64,000 nt of DNA. Origin: Gammaproteobacteria bacterium TMED1 (lineage in GTDB: Bacteria; Pseudomonadota; Gammaproteobacteria; Pseudomonadales; Azotimanducaceae). A program made the position numbers and the translations under genes. Numbering within the stretch: the stretch's first letter is position 1; every line of letters begins with the position of its first letter. Below the pieces are notes generated by a model, which worked only from the letters and a program-made list of their open reading frames with translations, was not told the DNA's origin and did no database searches. Where the stretch lies: positions 155,117-219,116 of the forward strand of contig NHBG02000020.1 of the NCBI GenBank assembly GCA_002167855.2, given 5' to 3'. Positions 26,680-34,629 of the stretch are shown piece by piece.

Positions 26680-27202
26680 TCAAGGTTGGGCAAAGTTTAA
26701 CATTCATAACTTCGGTATTTTAAGCTCCTGAAGTTATAACATAGTAGGAATCTGGATCTTGGACTATTTCCAATTCGCTCATCTGTTCTCTGAGGGTTCT
26801 TGTTTGCACTGGTCTTCTGTGATGCTTAGCTCTGTTGCACTTGCTTCTTCAAGACAGACCTTATTCAAGACAGTCATTGTTATTAGTACAGCATCACAGA
26901 AAAATACCGATTTAAAAACGTTCGAGACGATATCAAGGATGACTACAACAAGTCCACCAAGGGTGTTTTTAGCGAAATCCTGGGCACAAAACTTGTTTTA
27001 GTCATAACCCCTATTTAGAGGGCCTGATCAAACAAATAACGACTAATAGTTGTGGCAGTACCAATAATCCCCGAGGCAATGGGATCAGGATCGGCATTCT
27101 CTTACCTACAGCTCTTAAGTTTGGCTTAATTGTACCTCACAAGGAACACTCTCGGCGTATGATATGAGTACCAATCATACCAAACACTCTCAAACCCAGA
27201 AA
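26680..27202. other. Intergenic region, possible decayed small gene
   Basis: About 520 bases with no intact gene. The 80-residue TTG-initiated ORF at 26759-27001 is weak. A different frame ends at 26999-27028 with a run that looks coding (SITEKYRFKNVRDDIKDDYNKSTK through GTKLVLVITPI) but it is interrupted upstream by two TAG codons, and the part before them resembles a hydrophobic leader (GFLFALVFCDA). This may be the relic of a small exported protein. I cannot assign a family. Confidence 0.25.
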
Positions 27203-27955
27203 TTACCAGTACCCCTCTTCGGAAAACCGTATCCATGGCTCATGCTCTCCAATCCCGAATCCAGTTATCATTCCATTCTTTTGGCGCTGAAGAAACTCGG
27301 GAAAATCGTGAAGGGGAGTAATTCGATCGATAGCTTCCAGCCATGGTCTATTATCGTAGGGAACGTTGCAATGTCTGAATACACCATCCTCGAATAATCC
27401 ATAACAAGCGGCTTGTCTTCCGCATCTATTTTGACCAACGCTCCCCGGATTGATGAATTCTTGACCATTTACAGTTCTCCGAAACTGTATATGCGAGTGG
27501 CCGAAAAGCACATAGCGGCAGTCACTGCCACCTCCTAACTCAACGAACTTATCGTCTGGCGTGTTAGGCACAAGGTGCCGCACCCCGCCTGAGAGATAAC
27601 CATGACGAAGCAGCATGGGAATTCCGTCTTGTTCGTACTCCCCTTCGGGTTGAAACGTCTTCATGTAGTCATAGCCTGCTTGGTCAAAATGATCCAAAAT
27701 CCATTTATTATATGCCAGCCAATGCGGCGGCCACTCATCAAATAATGAGGGTTCAACGACTTCATAATCATGATTGCCAAATATATTGATACCTTGAGGC
27801 ATATTCTTCATAAGCTCAATCGTCTCATTGGCCTGTGGACCAGGGAGTACCGCGTCGCCAAGAAATATGGTTCGATCAGCATCCCCATCTTTGTTTAAGA
27901 CGGCTTGAAGAGCTTCAGCATTACCATGAATATCCGCGATTACTAATATTTTCAT
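27203..27955 (-). CDS. Calcineurin-like metallophosphoesterase (YfcE/MJ0936-like)
   Basis: A 250-residue metallophosphoesterase with all five metal-binding blocks: ADIHGN, FLGDAV, FGNHDYEV, LLRHGY and FGHSHIQF. The compact form with EFINPGSVGQNR near the end is typical of the YfcE/MJ0936 group of cytosolic phosphodiesterases. I use the ATG at 27955, which follows AAGGAG at ideal spacing and opens onto MKILVIADIHGN; the track start at 28027 lies 24 codons upstream without support. The natural substrate is unknown. Its promoter region is shared with the divergent molybdenum hydroxylase operon. Confidence 0.88.
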   Translation of the reverse strand: MKILVIADIHGNAEALQAVLNKDGDADRTIFLGDAVLPGPQANETIELMKNMPQGINIFGNHDYEVVEPSLFDEWPPHWLAYNKWILDHFDQAGYDYMKTFQPEGEYEQDGIPMLLRHGYLSGGVRHLVPNTPDDKFVELGGGSDCRYVLFGHSHIQFRRTVNGQEFINPGSVGQNRCGRQAACYGLFEDGVFRHCNVPYDNRPWLEAIDRITPLHDFPEFLQRQKNGMITGFGIGEHEPWIRFSEEGYW

Positions 27956-28307
27956 AAACTGCTCCTTTACTTCACCACTGGTTCTGATCAAAAAATTGGC
28001 CTGAGACTTTTCTAGATCTATCGGCACGCATACATCAGCCTTTGAATAAGCACACTCCCTTAAAGATTAATCAATTAGACAGTTCGTAATTCGCTTTTAC
28101 AGTACTTTTTGGACCACTTTAGAGGCTAGTAAAGACAAGATAGAATTAAGCAAGGATACTCTTATTTCTATGATTCAGAAAGCACCTGGTAGGGAAACTA
28201 ACGGCGCTCACTAATTTGCTAAATTTCATGTAAACTATCAGGGTTAGATTCCAAGACGTTATTGTGATTTACCGAGCCTTAAGAGCATAGAGGGAGCAAA
28301 GAATCGT
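27956..28307. other. Divergent intergenic region
   Basis: About 350 bases between the phosphoesterase and the molybdenum hydroxylase operon, which point away from each other. It must hold both promoters. A possible -10 for the hydroxylase operon is TAAACT around 28231-28236, but no clear -35 or operator repeat stands out. No gene is seen. Confidence 0.3.
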
Positions 28308-29165
28308 ATGAGATATGAAGCACCAACCACAACGCAAGAAGCAGCAAATCTGATAGCCAGAGAAAAAGGGGAAGCTTTCGTTCTCGCAGGCGGAACAGAT
28401 CTTCTCGTAAGAATGAAAACTGGACTAAGTGATCCTACTCTCGTAGTCGATATCAAACATATTCCAGCCATGCAAGATGTCAAGACCACGGACTCAGGTA
28501 CCAAAATCGGAGCGGCAGTCTCAGGCTCGCGTCTGAACGCTAACAAAAAATTAAAAAAAGCTTGGCCCGGGATCGTCGAAGCTGCCAATCTTATTGGCTC
28601 AGATCAGATTCAGGGGAGAGCAACAATGGTAGGGAACCTTTGCAATGCCTCACCTGCAGCAGACAGCGTCCCTGCTATGATAGCCGCGGGGGCAAAGGCC
28701 GTGGTTGTCGGTCCCAAGAAAAGGCGGACAGTGCCGGTAGAAAAAATCGCAACAGGTCCTGGGAAAACATCGCTCGCCAAGGGCGAAATCGTTGAATCGA
28801 TTAACCTTCCCAAGAGAACAGGAAAAGCTGGAGATGCCTATCTCAGATTCATTCCACGGACAGAGATGGATATCGCAGTGGTGAGCGCTGGCGTAAACTT
28901 GACGCTGGAGCGGGGTTTAGTGAAGACTGCCCGGGTTTGCCTGGGCGCAGTAGGTCCGACCGCTGTTCTTGTTCAGAAAGCCGCTAAAGCCATCATCGGC
29001 AGCAAATTAGACGAGGAGTCGTTAGATAAAATGGCCGAAGCATGCTCCGCTGCGTGTACTCCAATAAGCGATAAACGTGGTACAGTCGAGTATCGAACCA
29101 AGGTAGCTGGTGTATTAGCGAAAAGAGCTGCGAAGATCGCTTTTAAACGAGCAGGAGGCAAATAA
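28308..29165 (+). CDS. Molybdenum hydroxylase, FAD-binding medium subunit
   Basis: A 285-residue FAD-binding subunit of the xanthine oxidase family (CoxM/XdhB type). Evidence is AFVLAGGTDLLVRMKTGL for the FAD pyrophosphate loop, then SGSRLNANKKLKKAWPGIVEAANLIGSDQIQGRATMVGNLCNASPAADSVPAMIAAGA with its second glycine/asparagine motif, and the C-terminal CO_deh_flav_C domain (EYRTKVAGVLAKRAAKIAF). It passes electrons from the iron-sulfur subunit to an acceptor. Its stop overlaps the next start by one base (TAATG), so the three subunits are coupled in the order medium-small-large. Confidence 0.9.
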   Translation: MRYEAPTTTQEAANLIAREKGEAFVLAGGTDLLVRMKTGLSDPTLVVDIKHIPAMQDVKTTDSGTKIGAAVSGSRLNANKKLKKAWPGIVEAANLIGSDQIQGRATMVGNLCNASPAADSVPAMIAAGAKAVVVGPKKRRTVPVEKIATGPGKTSLAKGEIVESINLPKRTGKAGDAYLRFIPRTEMDIAVVSAGVNLTLERGLVKTARVCLGAVGPTAVLVQKAAKAIIGSKLDEESLDKMAEACSAACTPISDKRGTVEYRTKVAGVLAKRAAKIAFKRAGGK

Positions 29166-29644
29166 TGACTGGTACATTAGTTAATACAACTGTTAATGGC
29201 GACGCGGTCCAATTCGCTTGTCCAACCGATGAATCCCTAATGGACTCTTTAAGAGACCGCGTTGGTCTGACTGGAGTGAAGGAGGGATGTGGAACTGGTG
29301 ATTGCGGCGCCTGCAGTATTACTTTAGATGGAGAACTGGTTTGTTCTTGTCTTGTTTTGGGCGTAGAGGCAAATGGTCGAAACATTGGCACAGTGGAAGG
29401 ACTTGCAGACGGTGATAAGCTCCACCCCTTACAGGAACAATTTATTAACCACGCGGCGCTGCAATGTGGCATTTGCACGCCCGGATTCCTTGTTGCAGCT
29501 AAGGCGCTCCTTGATAAGAATAAGAATCCGACAGAAGAAGAAATTCGGTACGCATTAGCTGGGAATCTTTGCCGGTGCACCGGCTATGACAAGATTGTGA
29601 GGGCTGTCCAGGCGGCATCAAAAGACCTCAGAAAAAAGAAGTAA
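29165..29644 (+). CDS. Molybdenum hydroxylase, [2Fe-2S] small subunit
   Basis: A 159-residue iron-sulfur subunit. The plant-ferredoxin-type cluster is coordinated by CGTGDCGACSITLDGELVCSC and the distal cluster by CGICTPGFL with CRCTGY. The four-helix second domain (LHPLQEQFINHAALQCGICTPG through NLCRCTGYDKIVRAVQ) matches the CoxS/XdhC family. It carries electrons from the molybdenum centre in the large subunit to FAD. There is no Tat leader, so the complex is cytoplasmic. Confidence 0.93.
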   Translation: MTGTLVNTTVNGDAVQFACPTDESLMDSLRDRVGLTGVKEGCGTGDCGACSITLDGELVCSCLVLGVEANGRNIGTVEGLADGDKLHPLQEQFINHAALQCGICTPGFLVAAKALLDKNKNPTEEEIRYALAGNLCRCTGYDKIVRAVQAASKDLRKKK

Positions 29645-29676
29645 ACCCCAAATTATATGTATAGGAATCGTCCGAT

Positions 29677-31932
29677 ATGACACACGATCAAAGTTTTACA
29701 AATCAAAAATTCAAGTTGGTGGGTAGCCGCGTCAATCGTCCAGATGGCGTCGATAAGGTAACAGGAAGAGCAAAGTATGGAGCAGATGCCTCGGCTCCGG
29801 GACAACTGGTCGCGTTATTTTTGAGGTCTCCCCATGCACACGCAAAAATTAAGAAATTGGATACCTCAAAGGCAGAAAAGTTAGCAGGTGTTAAAGCAGT
29901 GATCACCAGTGCCGATCTCCCAGACCACACAGCCGGTGCACAGCTAGATGTCCTCGAGAACTGCATGGCCCGTGACCGAGTGCTTTACGATGGCCATGCA
30001 GTAGCAGCTGTAGCAGCGATCGATAAGGAAACTGCAAAGAAAGCTCTAAAACTTATTAAAGTAAGCTATGGAAAACTTCCACACGTAACGGATGTTGATG
30101 AAGCCATGAGGCCTGGTGCGCCTTTGGTAAGGGAGGATATATTTACTAGGGGTGTCGATCCAAAACCAACTGAACCTTCAAACGTATGCAAAGTATCAAC
30201 ATTTGGTCACGGTGATATTGAGGCAGGCTTTGATGAAGCTGACGTAATAATCGAAAAAAGTTTCAAAACGGAGCAAACACACCAGGGCTATATAGAACCT
30301 CATGCCTGTCTTGCCTCAGTAGGACCAGATGGTAACGGCGAACTATGGGTAACAACTCAGGGACATTACACCTACAGAACGGTATGTGCAGCGCTACTAG
30401 GGATGGATATGGCGAAACTCAAGGTTACATCGTCTGAGATCGGTGGTGGCTTTGGAGGCAAAACACACGTTTGGATCGAGCCAATTGCATTAGCATTATC
30501 ACGGAAAGCAAATCGTCCAGTAAAGGCGGTAATGACTCGAGACGAAGTTTTCAAGGCAAGCGGCCCTACATGCTCAACCTCTATGGATATAAAGATAGGC
30601 GCAAAGAAAGACGGCACCATTACGGCTGGTTCAGCCCATATCCGATATCAGGATGGCGCTTTTCGTGGCCAATGGGGACAACTTGGAGCTATGACTGCTT
30701 TTGCCTGCTACGATCTAAAGAACGTTCAGTCGGTTGGGTATGATGTCTTGGTCAATCGACCCAAAGTGGCAGCTTATCGAGCCCCATCGGCACCAATGGC
30801 AGCTTTCGGAGTGGAGAGCACGATGGATCTCGTGGCAGAAGCAATAGAAATGGATCCTGTCACCTTGCGGATTAAAAATGCAGCGAAAGAAGGCACACGA
30901 GCTTCCTATGGGCCAACTTATGGGCCCATCGGTATTGGCCCAACTCTAGAGGCAGCAAAGAATCATCCGCATATGAGAGCTAAACTGAAGAAAAATCAAG
31001 GTAGAGGTATGGCTTGTGGTTTTTGGTTCAACTTTGGCGGCCAAACCTGCACGGATATTAACATCAGCGCGGACGGTACGGTTAACCTAACGCTTGGAAC
31101 AGTTGATGTGGGCGGATCTCGAGCATCTATGTCGCTTATTTGTGCGGAGGAGCTTGGTATCCCTTACGATCAAGTAAAAGCAAACATCGCAGACACCTCC
31201 TCGCTGGGACACAACGATACTACAGAAGGTAGTCGTGGAACTTTCTCCTCAGGAATGGCGACGATTTTTGCGGCGCGGGAAGCAATTGAGGAGATGAAAG
31301 AACGGGCAGCTCAGACATGGGATATTCCTGTGGAAGAAGTCGAATGGGTAGAAGGTGAAGCTAGAGCCATAGGACAGAAGAATGATAACTTGCCCCCCCT
31401 TACTCTGAAAGATATAGCCGCCCGTGCAGCAGCAACAGGTGGGCCTATTGCTGGGCATAATGAAGTTGTTGCCGATGGAGCCGGAGTTTCTTTCGCCAGT
31501 CATATCTGTGATGTCGAGGTTGACCCTGAGACTGGTGGAACAAGGATAATTCGGTACACCGTGATTCAAGATGCCGGTAAGGCGATCAATCCAGATTATG
31601 TAGAAGGACAATTCCAGGGGGGGGCTGCCCAAGGCATCGGTTGGGCACTCAACGAGGAATATATATATGGTGATGATGGGAGACTACAAAATGCAGGTTT
31701 CCTTGACTATCGTATTCCAGTTTGTTCCGACCTACCGTTTATCGACACAGAGATACTGGAGATTCCTAACCCAAACCATCCTTATGGGATCCGAGGTGTT
31801 GGTGAAACTTCAATTGTGCCGCCATTAGCAGCGATAGGGAATGCAGTTTCTAACGCTGCGGGTGTTCGTATGACGCACGTTCCGATGTCTCCGCCACGTA
31901 TACTTAAGGCGATTGAGGAAGCCGAGGCATGA
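29677..31932 (+). CDS. Molybdenum hydroxylase, molybdopterin-binding large subunit
   Basis: A 751-residue catalytic subunit of the xanthine oxidase family. It shows the N-terminal a/b hammerhead domain (VNRPDGVDKVTGRAKYGADA), EIGGGFGGKT for the cofactor, the substrate-site loop VAAYRAPSAPMAAFGVESTMDLVA and the catalytic Glu in GVGETSIVPPLAAIGNAV. The loop is not AYxCSFR, which marks true aerobic CO dehydrogenases, so a CODH label would be wrong. A hydroxylase acting on a heterocycle, aldehyde or aromatic CoA-ester is more likely. Start 32 bp after the small subunit gene. Confidence 0.9.
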   Translation: MTHDQSFTNQKFKLVGSRVNRPDGVDKVTGRAKYGADASAPGQLVALFLRSPHAHAKIKKLDTSKAEKLAGVKAVITSADLPDHTAGAQLDVLENCMARDRVLYDGHAVAAVAAIDKETAKKALKLIKVSYGKLPHVTDVDEAMRPGAPLVREDIFTRGVDPKPTEPSNVCKVSTFGHGDIEAGFDEADVIIEKSFKTEQTHQGYIEPHACLASVGPDGNGELWVTTQGHYTYRTVCAALLGMDMAKLKVTSSEIGGGFGGKTHVWIEPIALALSRKANRPVKAVMTRDEVFKASGPTCSTSMDIKIGAKKDGTITAGSAHIRYQDGAFRGQWGQLGAMTAFACYDLKNVQSVGYDVLVNRPKVAAYRAPSAPMAAFGVESTMDLVAEAIEMDPVTLRIKNAAKEGTRASYGPTYGPIGIGPTLEAAKNHPHMRAKLKKNQGRGMACGFWFNFGGQTCTDINISADGTVNLTLGTVDVGGSRASMSLICAEELGIPYDQVKANIADTSSLGHNDTTEGSRGTFSSGMATIFAAREAIEEMKERAAQTWDIPVEEVEWVEGEARAIGQKNDNLPPLTLKDIAARAAATGGPIAGHNEVVADGAGVSFASHICDVEVDPETGGTRIIRYTVIQDAGKAINPDYVEGQFQGGAAQGIGWALNEEYIYGDDGRLQNAGFLDYRIPVCSDLPFIDTEILEIPNPNHPYGIRGVGETSIVPPLAAIGNAVSNAAGVRMTHVPMSPPRILKAIEEAEA

Positions 31933-31950
31933 CAATAGGTTGGCCAGCCC

Positions 31951-31979
31951 ATCTTAGAAGTCTTCCCGATTTCTAAGAT
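31951..31979 (+). terminator. Hairpin between the large subunit and the MoaD-like gene
   Basis: ATCTTAGAA and TTCTAAGAT form a perfect 9-bp stem with an 11-base loop, 18 bases after the large-subunit stop. No T-tract follows, so it may protect the transcript 3' end or lower expression of the downstream MoaD-like gene rather than terminate fully. Confidence 0.4.
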
Positions 31980-32026
31980 CGGCTTAGCATCCGATTAACC
32001 ATAGCTGGAGCTATTAAAAGATAACG

Positions 32027-32269
32027 ATGCAAGTCAACCTAACAGGCTCATTGCGATCCTCCGCTAACGGGGAAGCAGTAGTCGAGATCAGCGCTAGCAC
32101 AATTCGTGAATTGCTTAGTAAGCTTCTAGAAACCTACCCCGGAATGGAAGAACATATGGAACTTGGGATTGCTGTGTCAATTGACGGGGAGATATACCGG
32201 GATAGCCCCTCGAAAAAGCTGCCTGCAGGATCAGAAATCTTTCTTCTCCCGCGCCTTCAAGGAGGCTGA
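32027..32269 (+). CDS. MoaD/ThiS family ubiquitin-like sulfur carrier protein
   Basis: An 80-residue beta-grasp protein ending in the diagnostic Gly-Gly (LLPRLQGG), the site adenylated and thiocarboxylated by an E1-like enzyme. It resembles MoaD, which donates sulfur to molybdopterin. Its position 95 bp after a molybdenum hydroxylase large subunit suggests it serves cofactor synthesis or sulfuration for that enzyme. No MoaE or MoeB partner is nearby. Length is standard for the family. A ThiS role cannot be excluded but fits the context less well. Confidence 0.85.
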   Translation: MQVNLTGSLRSSANGEAVVEISASTIRELLSKLLETYPGMEEHMELGIAVSIDGEIYRDSPSKKLPAGSEIFLLPRLQGG

Positions 32270-32347
32270 TGGGGCTTTTTCGCCTTTCAAGCAAAGGCGT
32301 GATTTAATCATGGAAATGTTACCCGCTCAATAGTAGGAGGAGTGATA

Positions 32348-33397
32348 GTGAAAAAAAAGGTAGTTGCTCAGTTCCCACGCCAAGCCAATCCGGAAGAACT
32401 TCGATTACGGTATGCGGCCGAACTAGAGGCGCTGGATGCTATTGCAGACATTGTAGAAGTCGACAGTAGCTCTGAAGAGTCCTTTATCGAAGGGGCTCGT
32501 GATGCCGATGCCCTACTGACATCTTGGGGACTTCGAATTTCCAGAAAGATTATCGAATCACTAGACCAATGCGTAATTATTGGGGTTGGTAGCGTTGGAG
32601 TTGACATGGTAGATGTTGATGCTGCTACTGAGCATGGTATTGTCGTTACTAATACGCCTGATATCTTTATCGAGGAGGTCGCCGACCACGCAATGGCTCT
32701 CCTTCTCGGTTCTTATCGGCAACTAAAAATTCAGGAAGGCTTTATTCAGGAAGGAAAGTGGTATTCAGGTCGACCAAGCTTGACTCCCACTCCTCGACTC
32801 ATAGGCCAAACGCTAGGTCTTCTTGCTTATGGAAACGTCGCAAAAGCGACCGCCCGTCGAGCTAAATCATTTGGATTAAACATCATCGCTCATGACCCTT
32901 ACGTTTCAGAAACCAAGATGACGAATGATGGGGTTGAGCCGGTGACCTTTTCAGAACTCCTGGCCCGCTCTGACTACTTATCTCTCCACTGCCTCCTGAA
33001 TGACGAAACTCGCCACATAATGAGTGCTAAAGCATTCAGCCAAATGAAAGATACTGCCTATCTTATCAACACCTGTAGGGGGGGTGTTGTAGATGAAGAA
33101 GCTCTAATCTCGGCCCTACTTAATGGTGAGATTGCTGGAGCTGGCCTCGATGTCTTAGAACAAGAACCAATTGATATGGCAAATCCACTACTAGCGATGG
33201 ATAACGTAATGCTCACCCCACACGTGGCCTCTGCGACAAGCCGAATGCGTCCCGCCACGAGATATCGAGCTGCAAGAGAAATTTCGCTTGCCTTACGGGG
33301 GAAGTGGCCGATGAGCCCAGTAAATCCAACTGTAATGCCAAGAGTGCAATTAGAGCGGTGGCAGCCGTACCCAATGGATAGAGGTCCCAACCGATAA
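32348..33397 (+). CDS. D-isomer-specific 2-hydroxyacid dehydrogenase, CtBP-like
   Basis: A 349-residue NAD-dependent dehydrogenase. The substrate domain includes GVGSVGVDMVDVDAATEHGIVVTNTPDIFIEEVADHAMALLL, and the catalytic Arg, Glu and His are in NTCRGGVVDEEAL, EQEP and LTPHVAS. The nucleotide motif is degenerate: where GxGxxG is expected the sequence reads AYGNVA (in LGLLAYGNVAKA), with Gly kept only in the middle. The GTG at 32348 is chosen because AGGAGG lies seven bases upstream; the track start at 32342 would be too close to it. Product could be a phosphoglycerate- or glyoxylate-reductase-like enzyme. Confidence 0.85.
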   Translation: MKKKVVAQFPRQANPEELRLRYAAELEALDAIADIVEVDSSSEESFIEGARDADALLTSWGLRISRKIIESLDQCVIIGVGSVGVDMVDVDAATEHGIVVTNTPDIFIEEVADHAMALLLGSYRQLKIQEGFIQEGKWYSGRPSLTPTPRLIGQTLGLLAYGNVAKATARRAKSFGLNIIAHDPYVSETKMTNDGVEPVTFSELLARSDYLSLHCLLNDETRHIMSAKAFSQMKDTAYLINTCRGGVVDEEALISALLNGEIAGAGLDVLEQEPIDMANPLLAMDNVMLTPHVASATSRMRPATRYRAAREISLALRGKWPMSPVNPTVMPRVQLERWQPYPMDRGPNR

Positions 33398-33428
33398 AGA
33401 GGGAGTAATGCATCCCAACGGATCCTGC

Positions 33429-34415
33429 TTAATCAATGCTTTTACCTAAAGCTCGAGCTTCTGCCTCATAGGGCGCATAAGAATTCTTCAAGACAGCAGA
33501 ATTTAATATACACTCTGCAACGAGATCTTTTCCGTCAAAGATAGATGTTCGCAGCCAATGCGACTCTACTCTTCTACTCTCAGAAACAGCAATGACCTCT
33601 CTTTCCAAACGATATGGTTGATTTACGAACAGCGGTCCTTTTATCAGTTTGATCTCTTGGTCCGCGAACAATCCCACTGCAGGACCCTTTACCGGTATTT
33701 CATTTCGACGAGAAGTATAATGAGTCAACACACTTATCATCTCTATGGGTATTATTGCTCGACCCCATGGAGAAGCATCGGCATCGCTGTACCAATCGCA
33801 ATTTTCAGTGATGGACTGAAGCTTTTGGTTTAAAGAAAACGGGTACATATCACCCATAACCTGATCAAACCCCATTACAACTGGATCTTCTTCTACAATC
33901 TTTTGCCCCACCTTAACATCGGCATGAATAATCAAGTTTTCAACTGGTCTAAGCTTCGCTAATCGAACGTCGAGTTCAGAATCTGGGTATTTAGGGCCGA
34001 TACTCGCTGTGCCTTCTAAGACCGGCGTCCCATCCCGCTTTTCTGCCCATATCTTACAAATTGCTTCACCCGGACAAACGAAAGCGCGAACTTCCTCACC
34101 TTCAACGACCATATTCTGATAGTGAGCACTTATGCAGCCTCGCTCAAACCAGACATTACCGAAAACCTCATATAGTAACGGTACAAACTGACTAAAATGA
34201 GTAGGCCCCTCAATTGGCGCACCACGAAGTCCCAGGTCCTTTGCCATGACATCATCGTGAACAGAAAGATGCCCCTCGTAAACTTGTTCCGCCAGCATTT
34301 GCCGAGGGTGCCGGAAAGCTCCACAAAGAAAAGACTTTTGAGTAAATGGGGTCATATCAATTTTTTCATCTCCACGAAGATCAGAAAAATACCATAGGCA
34401 ATGCTTCAGAGCCAT
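33429..34415 (-). CDS. Hotdog-like (MaoC-type) protein, uncharacterised
   Basis: A 328-residue protein that I place tentatively in the MaoC/hotdog group. GHLSVHDDVMAKDLGLRGAPIEGPTHFSQFVPLLYEVFG resembles the hydratase hotdog substrate region (the D-x-x-x-A-x-x-x-G-x-x pattern), followed by VVEGEEVRAFV. The length allows a double-hotdog arrangement. No signal peptide or membrane segment is visible. The start at 34415 has GGAG six bases upstream. It is convergent with the 2-hydroxyacid dehydrogenase and divergent from isocitrate dehydrogenase. Catalytic function is not established. Confidence 0.55.
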   Translation of the reverse strand: MALKHCLWYFSDLRGDEKIDMTPFTQKSFLCGAFRHPRQMLAEQVYEGHLSVHDDVMAKDLGLRGAPIEGPTHFSQFVPLLYEVFGNVWFERGCISAHYQNMVVEGEEVRAFVCPGEAICKIWAEKRDGTPVLEGTASIGPKYPDSELDVRLAKLRPVENLIIHADVKVGQKIVEEDPVVMGFDQVMGDMYPFSLNQKLQSITENCDWYSDADASPWGRAIIPIEMISVLTHYTSRRNEIPVKGPAVGLFADQEIKLIKGPLFVNQPYRLEREVIAVSESRRVESHWLRTSIFDGKDLVAECILNSAVLKNSYAPYEAEARALGKSID

Positions 34416-34557
34416 TAAATCTCCAAATTTAGTTAAATTTCCATGAAGTTTTAACTAGTTAGCACTCAGTAAATGCGTAATCATGATTTATGAACTATAA
34501 TTTTCCTTGGTGAACTCTAGCAGTAGTTATGTGGCAATAGGCTGCTCAATATTTAAA

Positions 34558-34584
34558 TTTTATTTACCCTGGGGGTAAATAAAA
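34558..34584. promoter_or_regulatory. Perfect 27-bp inverted repeat upstream of isocitrate dehydrogenase
   Basis: TTTTATTTACCC (34558-34569) and GGGTAAATAAAA (34573-34584) are exact inverted copies of 12 bp around a TGG spacer. It ends 45 bases before the isocitrate dehydrogenase start, in a divergent promoter region. No T-tract follows on either strand, so an operator for a dimeric regulator is more likely than a terminator. Confidence 0.6.
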
Positions 34585-34629
34585 GCAAGCACGGTTGTCT
34601 GTAAGACACCCAAAGTAAAAAGGTTGGTT

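Noticed and set aside
26759-27001. 80-residue ORF in the track as a real gene
   Set aside because: It begins with TTG, lacks a ribosome site and has composition unlike nearby proteins; a different frame looks more coding-like there.
28308-31932. Aerobic carbon monoxide dehydrogenase
   Set aside because: The active-site loop of the large subunit lacks AYxCSFR; the subunits only share the family fold and gene order.
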